Source of the DNA: Parietichytrium sp. I65-24A
Lineage: Eukaryota; Sar; Bigyra; Thraustochytrida; Thraustochytriidae
Length of the DNA: 64,000 nucleotides
Assembly: GCA_012862575.1 (NCBI GenBank)
Contig: BLSF01000034.1
Coordinates: 1-64,000, forward strand
Direction: 5' to 3'
Made by a program: the position numbers and the translations under genes. Positions within the stretch are counted from its first letter, which is position 1. The number at the start of each line of letters is the position of its first letter. The notes beneath the pieces are model-generated. The model was not told the DNA's origin. It did not search any database and saw nothing but the letters and a program-made list of their open reading frames with translations. Of the stretch, positions 52,744 to 63,455 are shown in pieces.

Positions 52744-53615
52744 CCCATACCAACGCCAAATTCAAACATTCAATTCAATTCGTTCGTCATCAGTCCATCG
52801 ATCCTTCTCAACAACGTTAAGCCAGCCAGACATGAAAATCATGTGTCCACGCTGTCAGGAGCAGCAAATGGAAGCCTCACCTTTGACTTGCTCAGCTTAA
52901 CCTAACAACTTGCCAGCCTCCACAGCTCCTATCCAACTCCAACTCACATCCTGTCTACTACTAAGAATCGCGCACGTTGCCCCTGTCCCCGAGTACACCT
53001 GGTGCCTCCTGCCCTATCTGTCAATTAAGATCTGCTACACTTCTCGAGTACTGCACAAGACTTGGCAATTGATAAATTGGTTGTTGTTGTAGTTGTTGTT
53101 GTTGTTGTTGTTGTTGTTGTTGACTGTTGCAAGTTGAAGGCGTCGTTTCTTTCGTCAAGATTTTATTTTAAAGATTGATTGTTCGAGTCGAAAAGTTGCA
53201 TCTCTTTTTATAACTTGTCGCTCGGACAGACACGGTATATAAAAGTTGGTCGCTGGATAAATTGGGTCTTGCGGGTGAGATGCTCGATGATTTTGACATT
53301 TTCATGGGTGATGTAGTGCGTCTGCGTTGTTTCTGGCAGTGGATTCGCGTCGCGCAATATGTATTGACGGCTTGCTCGTGGGCTTTTTCATCTGAAATTT
53401 GTATGTAAATAGATGCTGGGGTTTTTAGTCAGACCACGCGGCTGATGGAGGAAGCTCCCAGAGCAAGAACTTGAAATGCTTTCTTCAGTGGGACAAATGT
53501 GACAAGATTGATTATGATGAATTGGGGGTTCAAGAACAACGATAGTGGTGGGAAATGGAATGATGATGGAGACAACAAAAGTAGAACGAATGGCTGGAGT
53601 GGCGGCTCGGGTGTG
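52744..53615. other. UFM1 promoter / receptor 3' region
   Basis: Both neighbours are on the minus strand. It holds a (TTG)n tract at about 53084-53121. No other gene was recognised. Confidence 0.5.
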
Positions 53616-55181
53616 TCAACCCATTGAGGCTGTTGAATAGGTCGAGGCGACAACCTCGGAAGAGATTTGTTGAAATGCGGGACTTTTCACAAAGCGCGGG
53701 AAGCTGTCGAATTCCATGAGTGACATAATGGACTCCAGAGCACTTTCGAACAAGTCTGATGGCGGGTGCTCGCCAGCCGGGCAAGAGTGGATCTTGTCCA
53801 GAATGTTTCTCTGCATGCTGTGCGAGAGGTTGACTTGAAGCATGGATCCTTCCACGATGAATGTCTCCGCAATCTCCTTGGCCATGACCTGCATGTTTTG
53901 TGGAGTGTCGATCTCAGAGGCGTGAACATAGTCGGTGACAGAGTCGTAAAAGTAGAGGTTTTCGAGGCTGAACTCTGAGGCGAGGTACTTTGCAAACTGC
54001 CTTTTGGCAAACGGAGACTCAAGAATGTCGCTGAGGCGCAAGCGGTCGGTCTGCGCCGAGCCGAATGTGCGGTAGGTCGAAATCACCGGGAGGGTGCACA
54101 GAACTGTAAAGTAACACAAGCATCCAAAGCTCACGAGATACATCCAGTCAAACACCCCGTCTGCGCGCAATCCGTATGGGTCGATGGCACACAAAGTCGT
54201 CGACCCCACAATGAAAACGCCACAAAGCATGGCATAGCGCATTTCGCGTGCAATATTGAGCGGGTCGCGGACCTTGAGCCGGTTGATTTTAAACATGACG
54301 ACAAAGATACAGCCGACCATGAACGCCAGAATTGCGGAAATCACGATAAAGTCCACCATGCCCAGCGAACAGCCATAACAGCCTTTGCCGTACGGCGTAT
54401 CTGGCTTCAGAAACTGGTACAAAATGGCCGCGAACCCTAGCAGCATGAAGAGGGTGAGGAAGGACACGCTGAACCAAAAGGACTGCGCGAAGTGCAAGGC
54501 CGCGAGATCCTCCTCGGAAGGCTGTTTGTGCTTATTTCTTCGGATGGTGGCCTGCAGAAATTGATCGTCCCCTCCGAGATGAGGCCCGCTACCTACGCTG
54601 TCATAGCTCTCTACCTGCGAGGAGACGGCGAGGATAGCTGACGGTCTTTGCCCTGCCTTACCTTTACCTTTACTTTTACTTTCGGATCCGGCAACGGCTT
54701 CCCTTTTGTGGAAGACGTAGTGCCAGAGCGCGGATATCTCAAAGCGAAGCGACTTGCGCCGGAACTCGCCCTGAAACACCCCGTGGTTAGTGGCCCGCGG
54801 TTTGTCTGCCACTGCTGCTTTTGCGGCCAGGAGTTTATTGTACATGGCGCGATTGTAGAAGAGAATGAGCTGTACAGCAAGCGGCCCAACGCACAGCGGA
54901 ACAATCAGAAACACGATGAACGCATGCGCATCGCAAGGCAGCACGTCAAGCCCTTTCCAGTTCACGAAACATGTCGTGATAATCTGAAAGTAGGTTCCCA
55001 GTGCGACCAGGCTCACCAATCTCCCGTACCTCTTCCTCAGCACAAATCTCTCCCTTCTGACGAACCACCACACCAGGCAGAGTGGCATGTACACCGAAGC
55101 AAAGATGAACAGCACTTGGCCAACCATCCGTTGCGGATCATCAAACTCCTCGCCGACCTTTGGGCAATCCGAGTCGCTCAT
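53616..55181 (-). CDS. Seven-helix membrane protein with C-terminal RGS domain
   Basis: 521 residues from the ATG at 55181 (GAGAAGATGAG); the frame is open further up without an ATG. Seven hydrophobic segments can be counted: three within residues 10-110, then a ~120-residue hydrophilic loop (about 107-228, with a KSKGKGKAG patch), then four within 230-370. The C-terminus (about 378-510) is an RGS domain: LSDILESPFAKRQFAKYLA, EFSLENLYFY, then SLMEFDSFPRFVKSPAF. RGS domains speed GTP hydrolysis by G-alpha subunits. A 7TM-RGS fusion like plant RGS1 suggests a receptor that itself switches off a G protein. The ligand is unknown, and the big loop between helices 3 and 4 is unusual. Confidence 0.9.
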   Translation of the reverse strand: MSDSDCPKVGEEFDDPQRMVGQVLFIFASVYMPLCLVWWFVRRERFVLRKRYGRLVSLVALGTYFQIITTCFVNWKGLDVLPCDAHAFIVFLIVPLCVGPLAVQLILFYNRAMYNKLLAAKAAVADKPRATNHGVFQGEFRRKSLRFEISALWHYVFHKREAVAGSESKSKGKGKAGQRPSAILAVSSQVESYDSVGSGPHLGGDDQFLQATIRRNKHKQPSEEDLAALHFAQSFWFSVSFLTLFMLLGFAAILYQFLKPDTPYGKGCYGCSLGMVDFIVISAILAFMVGCIFVVMFKINRLKVRDPLNIAREMRYAMLCGVFIVGSTTLCAIDPYGLRADGVFDWMYLVSFGCLCYFTVLCTLPVISTYRTFGSAQTDRLRLSDILESPFAKRQFAKYLASEFSLENLYFYDSVTDYVHASEIDTPQNMQVMAKEIAETFIVEGSMLQVNLSHSMQRNILDKIHSCPAGEHPPSDLFESALESIMSLMEFDSFPRFVKSPAFQQISSEVVASTYSTASMG

Positions 55182-58121
55182 CTTCTCTCCGACACAACGA
55201 AATGTCCGGCGCAAGTATCAACTCAATCGACCAAGACGATCAGCATCAATACATGAACTGCCACCTCAAAATCTCGACCAACTTTTTGCATATATATATA
55301 TATCTCCACCTGACTGTGAATTCTGGTAAACCAGCCAACTCCACAGTCCGAACGACAAACACAGCAAAACACAATCTGCGAAAGCTCAGATAGAGAGAGA
55401 CAGAAACAGAGAAAGGAATTTGAAGCAGTTTAGTCTCCGAAAACCAACAACAAGCGCACAGATCCCCCGAAATTCGCACCGAGATCTCCCTCTGCTGCCC
55501 TCAGTCTCCCAGTTCCTTGCTTCCTCGCGTCCTCAATTTCGGTGTCCCCGATTTGGTGTCCCCGCGGCGGACCTGCCGAGAGTACGCTCCCACGTACCAG
55601 TGTCCTTGCGCACGATATCGCAGTGGTCCCCGCCACTTAGGAGTCTGCACTCTCTTTCTTTCCTTCTCTTTCTCTTTCTCTCTCTCTTTTGTTTAATTTT
55701 TTCAATTTCGCAGTCAATGAGAGATGGAAATGGAAAGAGAGAAGCAAAGTAAGAAAGAAAATCTCAAAGTTTTTCAATTGGCGAGGAGGAGGAAGGGGAA
55801 GAAGCAGGCGAGTGGTAGTGCGTCCTAGTCGATATCGGTAAAGGCGGGGCTTTTCGCCGGGAGGGCGTTTCCTCCTCACAAAGGCACAACATGTGGTAGG
55901 ACGTCCCATGCGCACTCCCACCGTATACGCTAGCCGGTGTTAGGGGGGAGTCCGGGATGGGAGCGATGTGTCGGGTCTTACGGAGATGGGTTAGTACTTT
56001 TTAAGAGAGTGGGCTGAGACGATGGGCTAGCAGTGACTAGACGCCGGGTAGAGCCGGGCTGCTGGATGGAACTTGGGAATTCTACGCGTAGGCGTAAGAA
56101 GTATTAGGAGAAGATTGACGTCCGTTTTTGCGCTTCGGAGGTTTCTGTGTTTTCATTAGTGTGACATTACCTTTTTCATTCCTTGAGTGGGTGACTAGTC
56201 CTAACTAGTAGAGTCCTTCGGAAGATTGCTTGGAGATATTAGATAGAGATACAATTAGAATTCAGATTGTATGCTATGCAGCCAGCGAGCTGGCTAGCAA
56301 AGTATGTAAGAAACCTTAATGCTCGCTTGGTTCGAAAAAGCTGTGGTTTCCTCGAAACGATCTCGATCTCTTCGTTCACAAGTTGTTGAGTCACACATTT
56401 CAGTGAACACATCCTTTCATTCACATCATTTCACATTGAAAGTTGTAAATTATGCGTCAAGTATGGTCAAATCAAAAGCAGTTTACTTGCCTTTTACCCG
56501 GCACTGAGTACTACAGAAATGAGAAAGGGACTTTCACCTTCACAAAAGTACTCACTGTCAGTACTGTACCCACTAAGTACCGCACACGTCCTCGTCTAGA
56601 AACACACCCACGGTGTCCACTAGCAGGTCTTAATGCTCATAGCGCAAACGTGTCACCCTTCCTCGAGGACCCCAAGCCCGTACGTAGAGGACACTAAGGG
56701 GTACAGTGCACATCGCAGAACACCTGCGTAGCGATGCTTACTGCCTACTATGGTTGCCGAGGCGTAGAGGTATTACGCGAATCGCTAGGAAGGGGGGCCA
56801 GCCGACGAGATGAAAAGTGGCCACGTGCACTTTCGCTTGCGATCCAATAGCTAGGCCAACTGGTAATGTTGTCTAATAGACGTCGCCTTTTGGATCTGCA
56901 CTGCACACCGCACAATCTCAGCAGATAGAGGATACGGTAGGAGTCCGAGAAGCACAGGGTGTGAGGGCATGAGAAGCATGAGAGGTGGAAAAAGCGATTC
57001 CATTCTATGGTGTCGACATAGCGTAAACATTAAGTACTGGCTATTTCTTATTACCCGAACCTTGGGAGGGAGCAGGCTGCTCCCAAACGACACTGTAATG
57101 AGTGAGTTCAAGCATGTTGAAGCGCAATTTCTCATGGGAACAACTCAGAATTCAGAATTCTCAGTCAAGAACACGAGCTTGTTGATTACACTGACGTCAA
57201 TTGAAAAATAGTGAAATGAATAAAAGCCGCCTGCTAGGCACTGTGGGATGCTCTGAAATGCTTGGTGCCATTAAATTCCTCTTGACCCGACCAATACAAA
57301 AACTTCCCAAGCTACCGTCCGACCAGATCACTCAGCCTGACATTACACGCCTACCCAATGCTCGCCTCGTCATCATCGTCAGACTCATCACCTTCATTGT
57401 CATTTTCAGAATCGCACCCCTGGCCGCTCTTGATTTAGTTTGCGTTTCAGTGCATTCCGCAGATCCAGATTGCTATTTTGAGAACTTGGAGTATTTTGTC
57501 CAAAGTTGCGGAGCAAAGGCATCCCCGATTGAGATCATCTCCAATCTGCTTCTCACCCTCTTCGAGAATGAGCAGCGGAAGCGAACGACAGTGAGCAGCG
57601 GAAGCGAACGACAGTGAGCAGCGGAAGCGAACGACAGTGGGCAGCTGAAACCCCTGCTTAGTGGGGTGGAGAATGAGCATCACAGGCGATCTAGCCTAGC
57701 AAAGACATGGGGTCTTCCCAGAGTTGCCAACTCTCACCCAATCAACTTTCACGACCCAAAGAAGTCCTTCACAAAAACCCGAGGTTGCGACTGGGAGTTT
57801 TAATCCCTGGAGTACCTGTGAAATCGTAGCGCAACTGAGACTTAAAAATGTTTGCTTTAGACGCTGACACGGGTTTACGTCGTTAACAGAAGCTCGAAAG
57901 CTCCCAGAGGTTAGTGTAGAGAGGCTGGAGGGATGGAGAAAGATGAAAACAAAGAGTCCAACATCTCGTGCTGTGCGCTCGGCCTTGGGAAAACCCAGGG
58001 AAAACAGGGAAAACCCAAATTGCATTTATCGCCACGCCAACAAATTACGAACATGATGAGGCGTTGCAGCAGGGCGGGCTTGTGGAGAAATCAGGCAGGA
58101 GGGTTTTGATACTGCAAAAGG
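55182..58121. other. 2.9 kb intergenic region
   Basis: Contains a short TATATATATA run at about 55290-55303, a CT tract at about 55648-55690, AGTACTGTACC/AAGTACCG motifs at about 56560-56585, and a 23-bp triple repeat at 57570-57638. On the minus strand around 57350-57420 there is an acidic protein-like patch (SENDNEGDESDDDDEASIG) but no surrounding gene, possibly a relic. Confidence 0.4.
57570..57638. repeat. 23-bp unit, three tandem copies
   Basis: Exact copies at 57570-57592, 57593-57615 and 57616-57638, each starting GAGCAGCGGAAGCGAACGAC. The fourth position begins to match but diverges. Confidence 0.95.
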
Positions 58122-61100
58122 TCAGAGATTCAAGTAAAGAGCTATCCTCGCTACGATTGGAGCGCGACACGCATGACAGATGCGCAGTCGCACAGAGCAC
58201 GACTTGCACACCACGTGACCGCACTGGAACGCGGTCGGGTGATGCTCTTCAGACTCAAACGTCTCCGTGCAGAGTGCGCACCCTAACTTTTGAGCATGAC
58301 GATTTTCTGTATATGCAGAGTCAGACGTCGTTTTAGTCTTTTGAAGCATCGAAAGAACCAGGCGTGCTTCTCGTTTCACCCCACTGTGCTCTCCATGAGC
58401 TCGTATGGCTGCGATTACTCGCTCTTCGGCATTCAACTCCTGCAATTTGAATGTATTGTGAGCGCTTTTTGCAAGTTCCTTAAGCGCTCTGCATGCTTCT
58501 TCTTGCACGTCTGCATCCTGCGGGTGTCTGACCATCGCAGCGACGATCCGCTCACCGGCGTTCTGTTGCATCAGCTTGACTTGATTATCAGCATTATCCG
58601 CAGCGAGGTTCGAAAGCGCACTGCAACCCTCGTATTGTACATCATCATTCCCGATATACCGTTCCATGGCCGCAACGATCCGCTCACCGGCGTTCTGTTG
58701 CATCAGCTTGACTTGATTATCAGCATTATCCGCAGCGAGGTTCGAAAGCGCTCTGCATCCCTCTATTTGTAAGTCTATTCGTAACTCTGCTTTCCCGAGA
58801 TACTGTTCCATGGCCGCAACGATCCGCTCGCCGGCGTTTTGCTCTATCAACTTGATTTTAATTTCAGCATTGTTGTCAGCGAGGCTCCAAAGCGCTCTGC
58901 ATGCATATTCTTGTACGCATGCATACCACAGATGTCTTTCCATGGCCGCAACGATCCGCTCACCGGCGTTCTGTTCTATCAACTTGATTTTTTTTTCGGC
59001 GTTTTTCAGAGCGAGGCCCCAAAGCGCTTCGCAAGCAGCTACTTGAACGGAAGGATTTCCCAGATGCCCTTCCATGGCCGCAGTGATCCGCTCACCGGCG
59101 TGGTGTTGGATCAACCTGATTTGATTTTCAGCATTACTATGAGCGAGGAGCATTAACGCTCTGCATGCATATACTTGCACGTCTGCATGCTGCAGATGCT
59201 TCTCCATGGCCGCAACGATCCACTCCCCGGCGCCAAGTTGCATCAGCCTGATTTCATTTTCATCATCCCTAGAGAGCTTCTCTAGCGCTCTGCATGCACC
59301 TTCTTGCACGCCTGCATGCTGCAAATGCCGTTCCATGGCCGCAACGATCCGCTCCCCGGCGCCAAGTTGCATCAGCCTGATTTCATTTTCAGAATTCTTA
59401 GCGAGCTTCTCGAGCGCTCTGCATGCATGTTCTTGCACGCCTGCATGCTGCAGATGCCGTTCCATGGCCGCAACGATCCGCTCCCCGGCGCCAAGTTGCA
59501 TCAGCCTGATTTCATTTTCACGATTCTTAGCGAGCTTCTCGAGCGCTCTGCATGCATTTTCTTGCACGCCTGCATGCTGCAGATGCCTTTCCATGGCCGC
59601 AACGATCCGCTCACCGGCGTCTTGTTGTTGCATCAACTTGATTACATTTTCAAAATTGTTTTCAGCGAGGCTCCAAAGCGCTTTGCATGCATTTTCTTGT
59701 ACGTCTGCATTCCCCAGATGCCTTTCCATGGCCGCAACGATCCGCTCACCGGCGTGGTGCTGCATCAACTTGGTTTGATTTATACCATGATTCAGAGCGA
59801 GGCTCCAAAGCGCTGCGCATGCAGATACTTGAACGCTTGCATTTCCCAGGTGCCCTTCCATGGCCGCAACGATCCGCTCACCGGCGTCAAGTTGCATCAA
59901 CTTGATTTGATTTTCAACATTATGCAGAGCAAAGCTGGCAAGCACATCGCATGCATATTCTTGCACGATTGCATTCCCCAGATGCTCTTCCATGGCCGCA
60001 AGGATCAGCTCACCGGCGTCAAGTTGCATCAACTTGATTTGATCTTCGGCATTATACACAGCAAGGGAAAGTGCTCTGCATGCAAACTCTTGCACGCCTG
60101 CATCTCCCAGATGCCTTTCCACGGCCGCAACGATCCGCTCACCGGCGCCGAGCTGCTTCAACTGGACTTGAATTTCAGCATTCTTCACAGCGAGGTTGTA
60201 AAGTGCTGCGCATGCACATCCTTGCACGTCTGCATTCCCCAGATGTGTTTCCATGGCCGCAACGATTCGCTCACCGGCGTTTTGTTGTATCAACTTGAGT
60301 CTATTTTCATCGTTATCCACAGCAAGGTTAGAAAGCGCTACGCATGCAAATTGTTGGACGCGTGCATTCCCCGGGTGCTCTCCCATAGCGGCAACAATCC
60401 GCTCACCGGCGTTCTGTCGTATCAACTTGATATGATTTGCAGCGTTCCTCACAACAAGCATCAGAAGCACTCTGCATGCAGATTCTTGCACGTTTGCATT
60501 CCCCAAATGCTCTCCCATGGCCGCAATGATCCGCTTACCAGCGTCAAGTTGCATCAACTTCATTTTGTTTTCAGTACAATTCGTAGCAAGGCACCGAAGC
60601 GCTTCGTATGCTTGTAGTTGCACTCCTGCATCTCCCAGATGCTCTCCCACAGCCGCAACGACCCGCTCAAGGGGTTTTTGTTGCATCAACTTGATTCGAC
60701 TTTCATCATTACTCATAGCGAGGATCCCAAGCGCTTCGCAAGCAGCTACTTGCACACCTGCATTTCCCAGATGCCCTTCCATGGCCGCAACGATCCGCTC
60801 ACCGGCGTCAAGTTGCATCAACTTGATTTGATTTTGGACATTCTGCAGAGCAAAGCTGGCAAGCACATTGCATCCGTATTCTTGCACGATTGCATTCCCC
60901 AGATGCTCTTCCATGGCCGCAAGGATCAGCTCACCGGCGTCAAGTTGCATCAACTTGATTTGATCTTCGGCATTAGACACAGCAAGGCTCGAAAGTGCTC
61001 TGCATGCAAACTCTTGCACGCCTGCATGCTGCAGATGCCTTTCCATGGCCGCAACGATCCGCTCACCGGCGTGGTGTTGCATCAACTTGACTTGATTTTC

Positions 61101-63455
61101 AGCATTCTTCACAGCGAGGTTGTAAAGTGCTGCGCATGCACATCTTTGCACGTCTGCATTCCCCAGATGTGTTTCCATGGCCGCAACGATCCGCTCACCG
61201 GCGTGGTGTTGCATCAACTTGACTTGATTTTCAAAATTTAAAGCGAGGTTCTGGAGCGCTCTGCATGCATTTTCTTGTACGTCTGCATTCCCCAGATGCC
61301 TTTCCATGGCCGCAACGATCCGCTCACCGGCGTGGTGTTGCATCAACTTGAATCGATTTATAGCATGATTCAGAGCGAGGATCCAAAGCGCTGCGCATGC
61401 AGATACTTGAACGCTTGCATTTCCCAGGTGCCCTTCCATGGCCGCAACGATCCGCTCACCGGCGCCGAGTTGCATCAACTTGATTTGATTTTTAACATTC
61501 TTCAGAGCAAAGCTGGAAAGCACATCGCATGCATGTTCCTGCACGATTGCATTCCCGAGATGCTCTTCCATGGCCGCAAGGATCAGCTCACCGGCGTCAA
61601 GTTGCATCAACTTGATTTGATCTTCAGCATTATACACAGCAAGGCTCGAAAGTGCTCTGCATGCAAACTCTTGCACGTCTGCATGCTGCAGATGCCTTTC
61701 CACGGCCGCAACGATCCGCTCACCGGCGCCGAGTTGCTTCAACTGGACTTGAATTTCAGCATTCTTCACAGCGAGGTTGTAAAGTGCTGCGCATGCACAT
61801 CCTTGCACGTCTGCACTCCCAAGATGTGTTTCCATGGCCGCAACGATTCGCTCACCGGCGTTTTGTTGTATCAACTTGAGTTTATTTTCATAGTTATCCA
61901 CAGCAAGGTTAGAAAGCGCTACGCATGCAAATTGTTGGACGCGTGCATTCCACAGGTGCTCTCCCATAGCGGCAACAATCCGCTCACCGGCGTTCTGTCG
62001 TATCAACTTGATATGATTTGCAGCGTTCCTCACAACGAGCATCAGAAGCACTCTGCATGCAGATTCTTGCACGTTTGCATTCCCCAAATGCTCTCCCATG
62101 GCCGCAATGATCCGCTTACCAGCGTCAAGTTGCATCAACTTCATTTTGTTTTCAGTACAATTCGTAGCAAGGCACCGAAGCGCTTCGTATGCTTGTAGTT
62201 GCACTCCTGCATCTCCCAGATGCTCTCCCACAGCCGCAACGACCCGCTCAAGGGGTTTTTGTTGCATCAACTTGATTCGACTTTCATCATTACTCATAGC
62301 GAGGATCCCAAGCGCTTCGCAAGCAGCTACTTGCACACCTGCATTTCCCAGATGCACTTCCATGGCCGCAACGATCCGCTCACTGGCGTTTTGTTGTATC
62401 AACTTGATTTGGTTTTCAGCGCAATTCGCAGCAACCTTAGAAAGCGCTTCGCAGGCAGCTTTTTGCACGCGCGCATTTTCCAGATGCCCTTCCATAGCCG
62501 CAATGATCCGCTCCCCGGCGTGTTGTTGCATCAACTTGACTTGATTTTTAGCATCATTTGCAGCAAGGATTTCAAGCGCTCCGCATGCAGCTTCTTGTAC
62601 ACTTGCATTCCCAAGATGCTCTTCCATCGCCGCAATGATCCGCTCACTGGCGTGTTGTTGCATCAACTTGATTCGACTTTCATCATTACTCATAGCGAGG
62701 TTCCAAACCACTAGGCATGCAGCAGCTTGCACGTCTGCATTCCCTAGATGCCTTTCCATGGCCGCAGTGAGCCGCTCAACGGCGTGATGTTGCATCAAAT
62801 TCGTTTGATCAGCATTATTCATAGGAAGGTTCGCAAGCGCTCTGCATGCATTTTCTTGCACGCTTGCATTTTCCAGATGCTCTGCCATGACTGCAACGAT
62901 CCGATCTCCGGCACCAAGTTGCATCAACTTGATTTGGTTTTCAGCACTGGACGCAGCGAGGATACAAATCAATTTGCACGCATATTTTTGTATGCCTGCA
63001 TCTCCCGGATGCTCTCCCATGGCCGCTACGATCCGATCAGCGGCGCCAAGTTGCATCAACTTGATTTGGTTTTCGACATTGGACGCAGTGAGGATATAAA
63101 GGAATAGGCATGCATAGTTTTGCACGCCTGCATCCCCCAGATGCTCTCCCATGGCCGCTACGATCCGATCAGCGGCGCCAAGTTGCATCAACTTAATTTG
63201 GTTTTCAGCATTGGACGCAGCGAAGACACAAAGCAATCTGCATGCATAGTCTTGCACGCCTGCATCCCCCAGACGCTCTCCCATGGCCGCTACAATCCAC
63301 TCACACTCGCTTTGTTGCATCAACTTCTTCTCATCTTCAGCATTCACAGAGGGATCCACCAGCGCTTGGCAGGCGTTCAAAATTTGAACGCTTGCTTCCC
63401 CCGGGTGGTGCGCAGGCATTTGTGCGACAGAGCTGCTTCCATCACCCTCCATCAT
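58122..63455 (-). CDS. Giant ARM-repeat protein with C-terminal RING finger
   Basis: A single frame of 1,777 residues with two consecutive ATGs at 63455/63452. I count 38 repeats of about 44 residues following AGERIVAAMERHLGNADVQ, then ACxALxxLAxxNAENQIKLM, preceded by one partial repeat. The pattern is that of armadillo repeats, three helices each, forming a long superhelix for protein binding. At about 1722-1765 is a C3HC4 RING: CALC, then CGHVVCKSC, then CHAC. This predicts a ubiquitin E3 ligase whose ARM array recruits substrates. Repeats 8-16 recur almost unchanged as 20-28 (offset 1,581 bp). Repeats 12-14, 17-19 and 24-26 are also close relatives, so the array has grown by nested duplication. 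Repeat 35 carries a four-residue insertion and a few others are a residue shorter. The target is unknown. Confidence 0.92.
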   Translation of the reverse strand: MMEGDGSSSVAQMPAHHPGEASVQILNACQALVDPSVNAEDEKKLMQQSECEWIVAAMGERLGDAGVQDYACRLLCVFAASNAENQIKLMQLGAADRIVAAMGEHLGDAGVQNYACLFLYILTASNVENQIKLMQLGAADRIVAAMGEHPGDAGIQKYACKLICILAASSAENQIKLMQLGAGDRIVAVMAEHLENASVQENACRALANLPMNNADQTNLMQHHAVERLTAAMERHLGNADVQAAACLVVWNLAMSNDESRIKLMQQHASERIIAAMEEHLGNASVQEAACGALEILAANDAKNQVKLMQQHAGERIIAAMEGHLENARVQKAACEALSKVAANCAENQIKLIQQNASERIVAAMEVHLGNAGVQVAACEALGILAMSNDESRIKLMQQKPLERVVAAVGEHLGDAGVQLQAYEALRCLATNCTENKMKLMQLDAGKRIIAAMGEHLGNANVQESACRVLLMLVVRNAANHIKLIRQNAGERIVAAMGEHLWNARVQQFACVALSNLAVDNYENKLKLIQQNAGERIVAAMETHLGSADVQGCACAALYNLAVKNAEIQVQLKQLGAGERIVAAVERHLQHADVQEFACRALSSLAVYNAEDQIKLMQLDAGELILAAMEEHLGNAIVQEHACDVLSSFALKNVKNQIKLMQLGAGERIVAAMEGHLGNASVQVSACAALWILALNHAINRFKLMQHHAGERIVAAMERHLGNADVQENACRALQNLALNFENQVKLMQHHAGERIVAAMETHLGNADVQRCACAALYNLAVKNAENQVKLMQHHAGERIVAAMERHLQHAGVQEFACRALSSLAVSNAEDQIKLMQLDAGELILAAMEEHLGNAIVQEYGCNVLASFALQNVQNQIKLMQLDAGERIVAAMEGHLGNAGVQVAACEALGILAMSNDESRIKLMQQKPLERVVAAVGEHLGDAGVQLQAYEALRCLATNCTENKMKLMQLDAGKRIIAAMGEHLGNANVQESACRVLLMLVVRNAANHIKLIRQNAGERIVAAMGEHPGNARVQQFACVALSNLAVDNDENRLKLIQQNAGERIVAAMETHLGNADVQGCACAALYNLAVKNAEIQVQLKQLGAGERIVAAVERHLGDAGVQEFACRALSLAVYNAEDQIKLMQLDAGELILAAMEEHLGNAIVQEYACDVLASFALHNVENQIKLMQLDAGERIVAAMEGHLGNASVQVSACAALWSLALNHGINQTKLMQHHAGERIVAAMERHLGNADVQENACKALWSLAENNFENVIKLMQQQDAGERIVAAMERHLQHAGVQENACRALEKLAKNRENEIRLMQLGAGERIVAAMERHLQHAGVQEHACRALEKLAKNSENEIRLMQLGAGERIVAAMERHLQHAGVQEGACRALEKLSRDDENEIRLMQLGAGEWIVAAMEKHLQHADVQVYACRALMLLAHSNAENQIRLIQHHAGERITAAMEGHLGNPSVQVAACEALWGLALKNAEKKIKLIEQNAGERIVAAMERHLWYACVQEYACRALWSLADNNAEIKIKLIEQNAGERIVAAMEQYLGKAELRIDLQIEGCRALSNLAADNADNQVKLMQQNAGERIVAAMERYIGNDDVQYEGCSALSNLAADNADNQVKLMQQNAGERIVAAMVRHPQDADVQEEACRALKELAKSAHNTFKLQELNAEERVIAAIRAHGEHSGVKREARLVLSMLQKTKTTSDSAYTENRHAQKLGCALCTETFESEEHHPTAFQCGHVVCKSCSVRLRICHACRAPIVARIALYLNL
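60580..62161 (-). repeat. 1,581-bp offset of the 12-repeat duplication in the ARM gene
   Basis: This marks one pair of equivalent positions (60580 and 62161) in the internal duplication. The copies extend roughly from 59600 to 60800 and from 61200 to 62370. The spacing equals twelve 44-residue repeats less one residue. Confidence 0.8.

Noticed and set aside
57350-57690. Acidic minus-strand patch and overlapping small frames
   Set aside because: No continuous frame, start or known motif. Too little to call a gene, so mentioned only in the intergenic entry.
59304-62198. Long plus-strand open frames (437, 307 and 207 codons) opposite the ARM-RING gene
   Set aside because: They repeat with the same period as the ARM units and arise from the antisense of a repetitive coding sequence. 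The minus strand carries the family motifs and RING.
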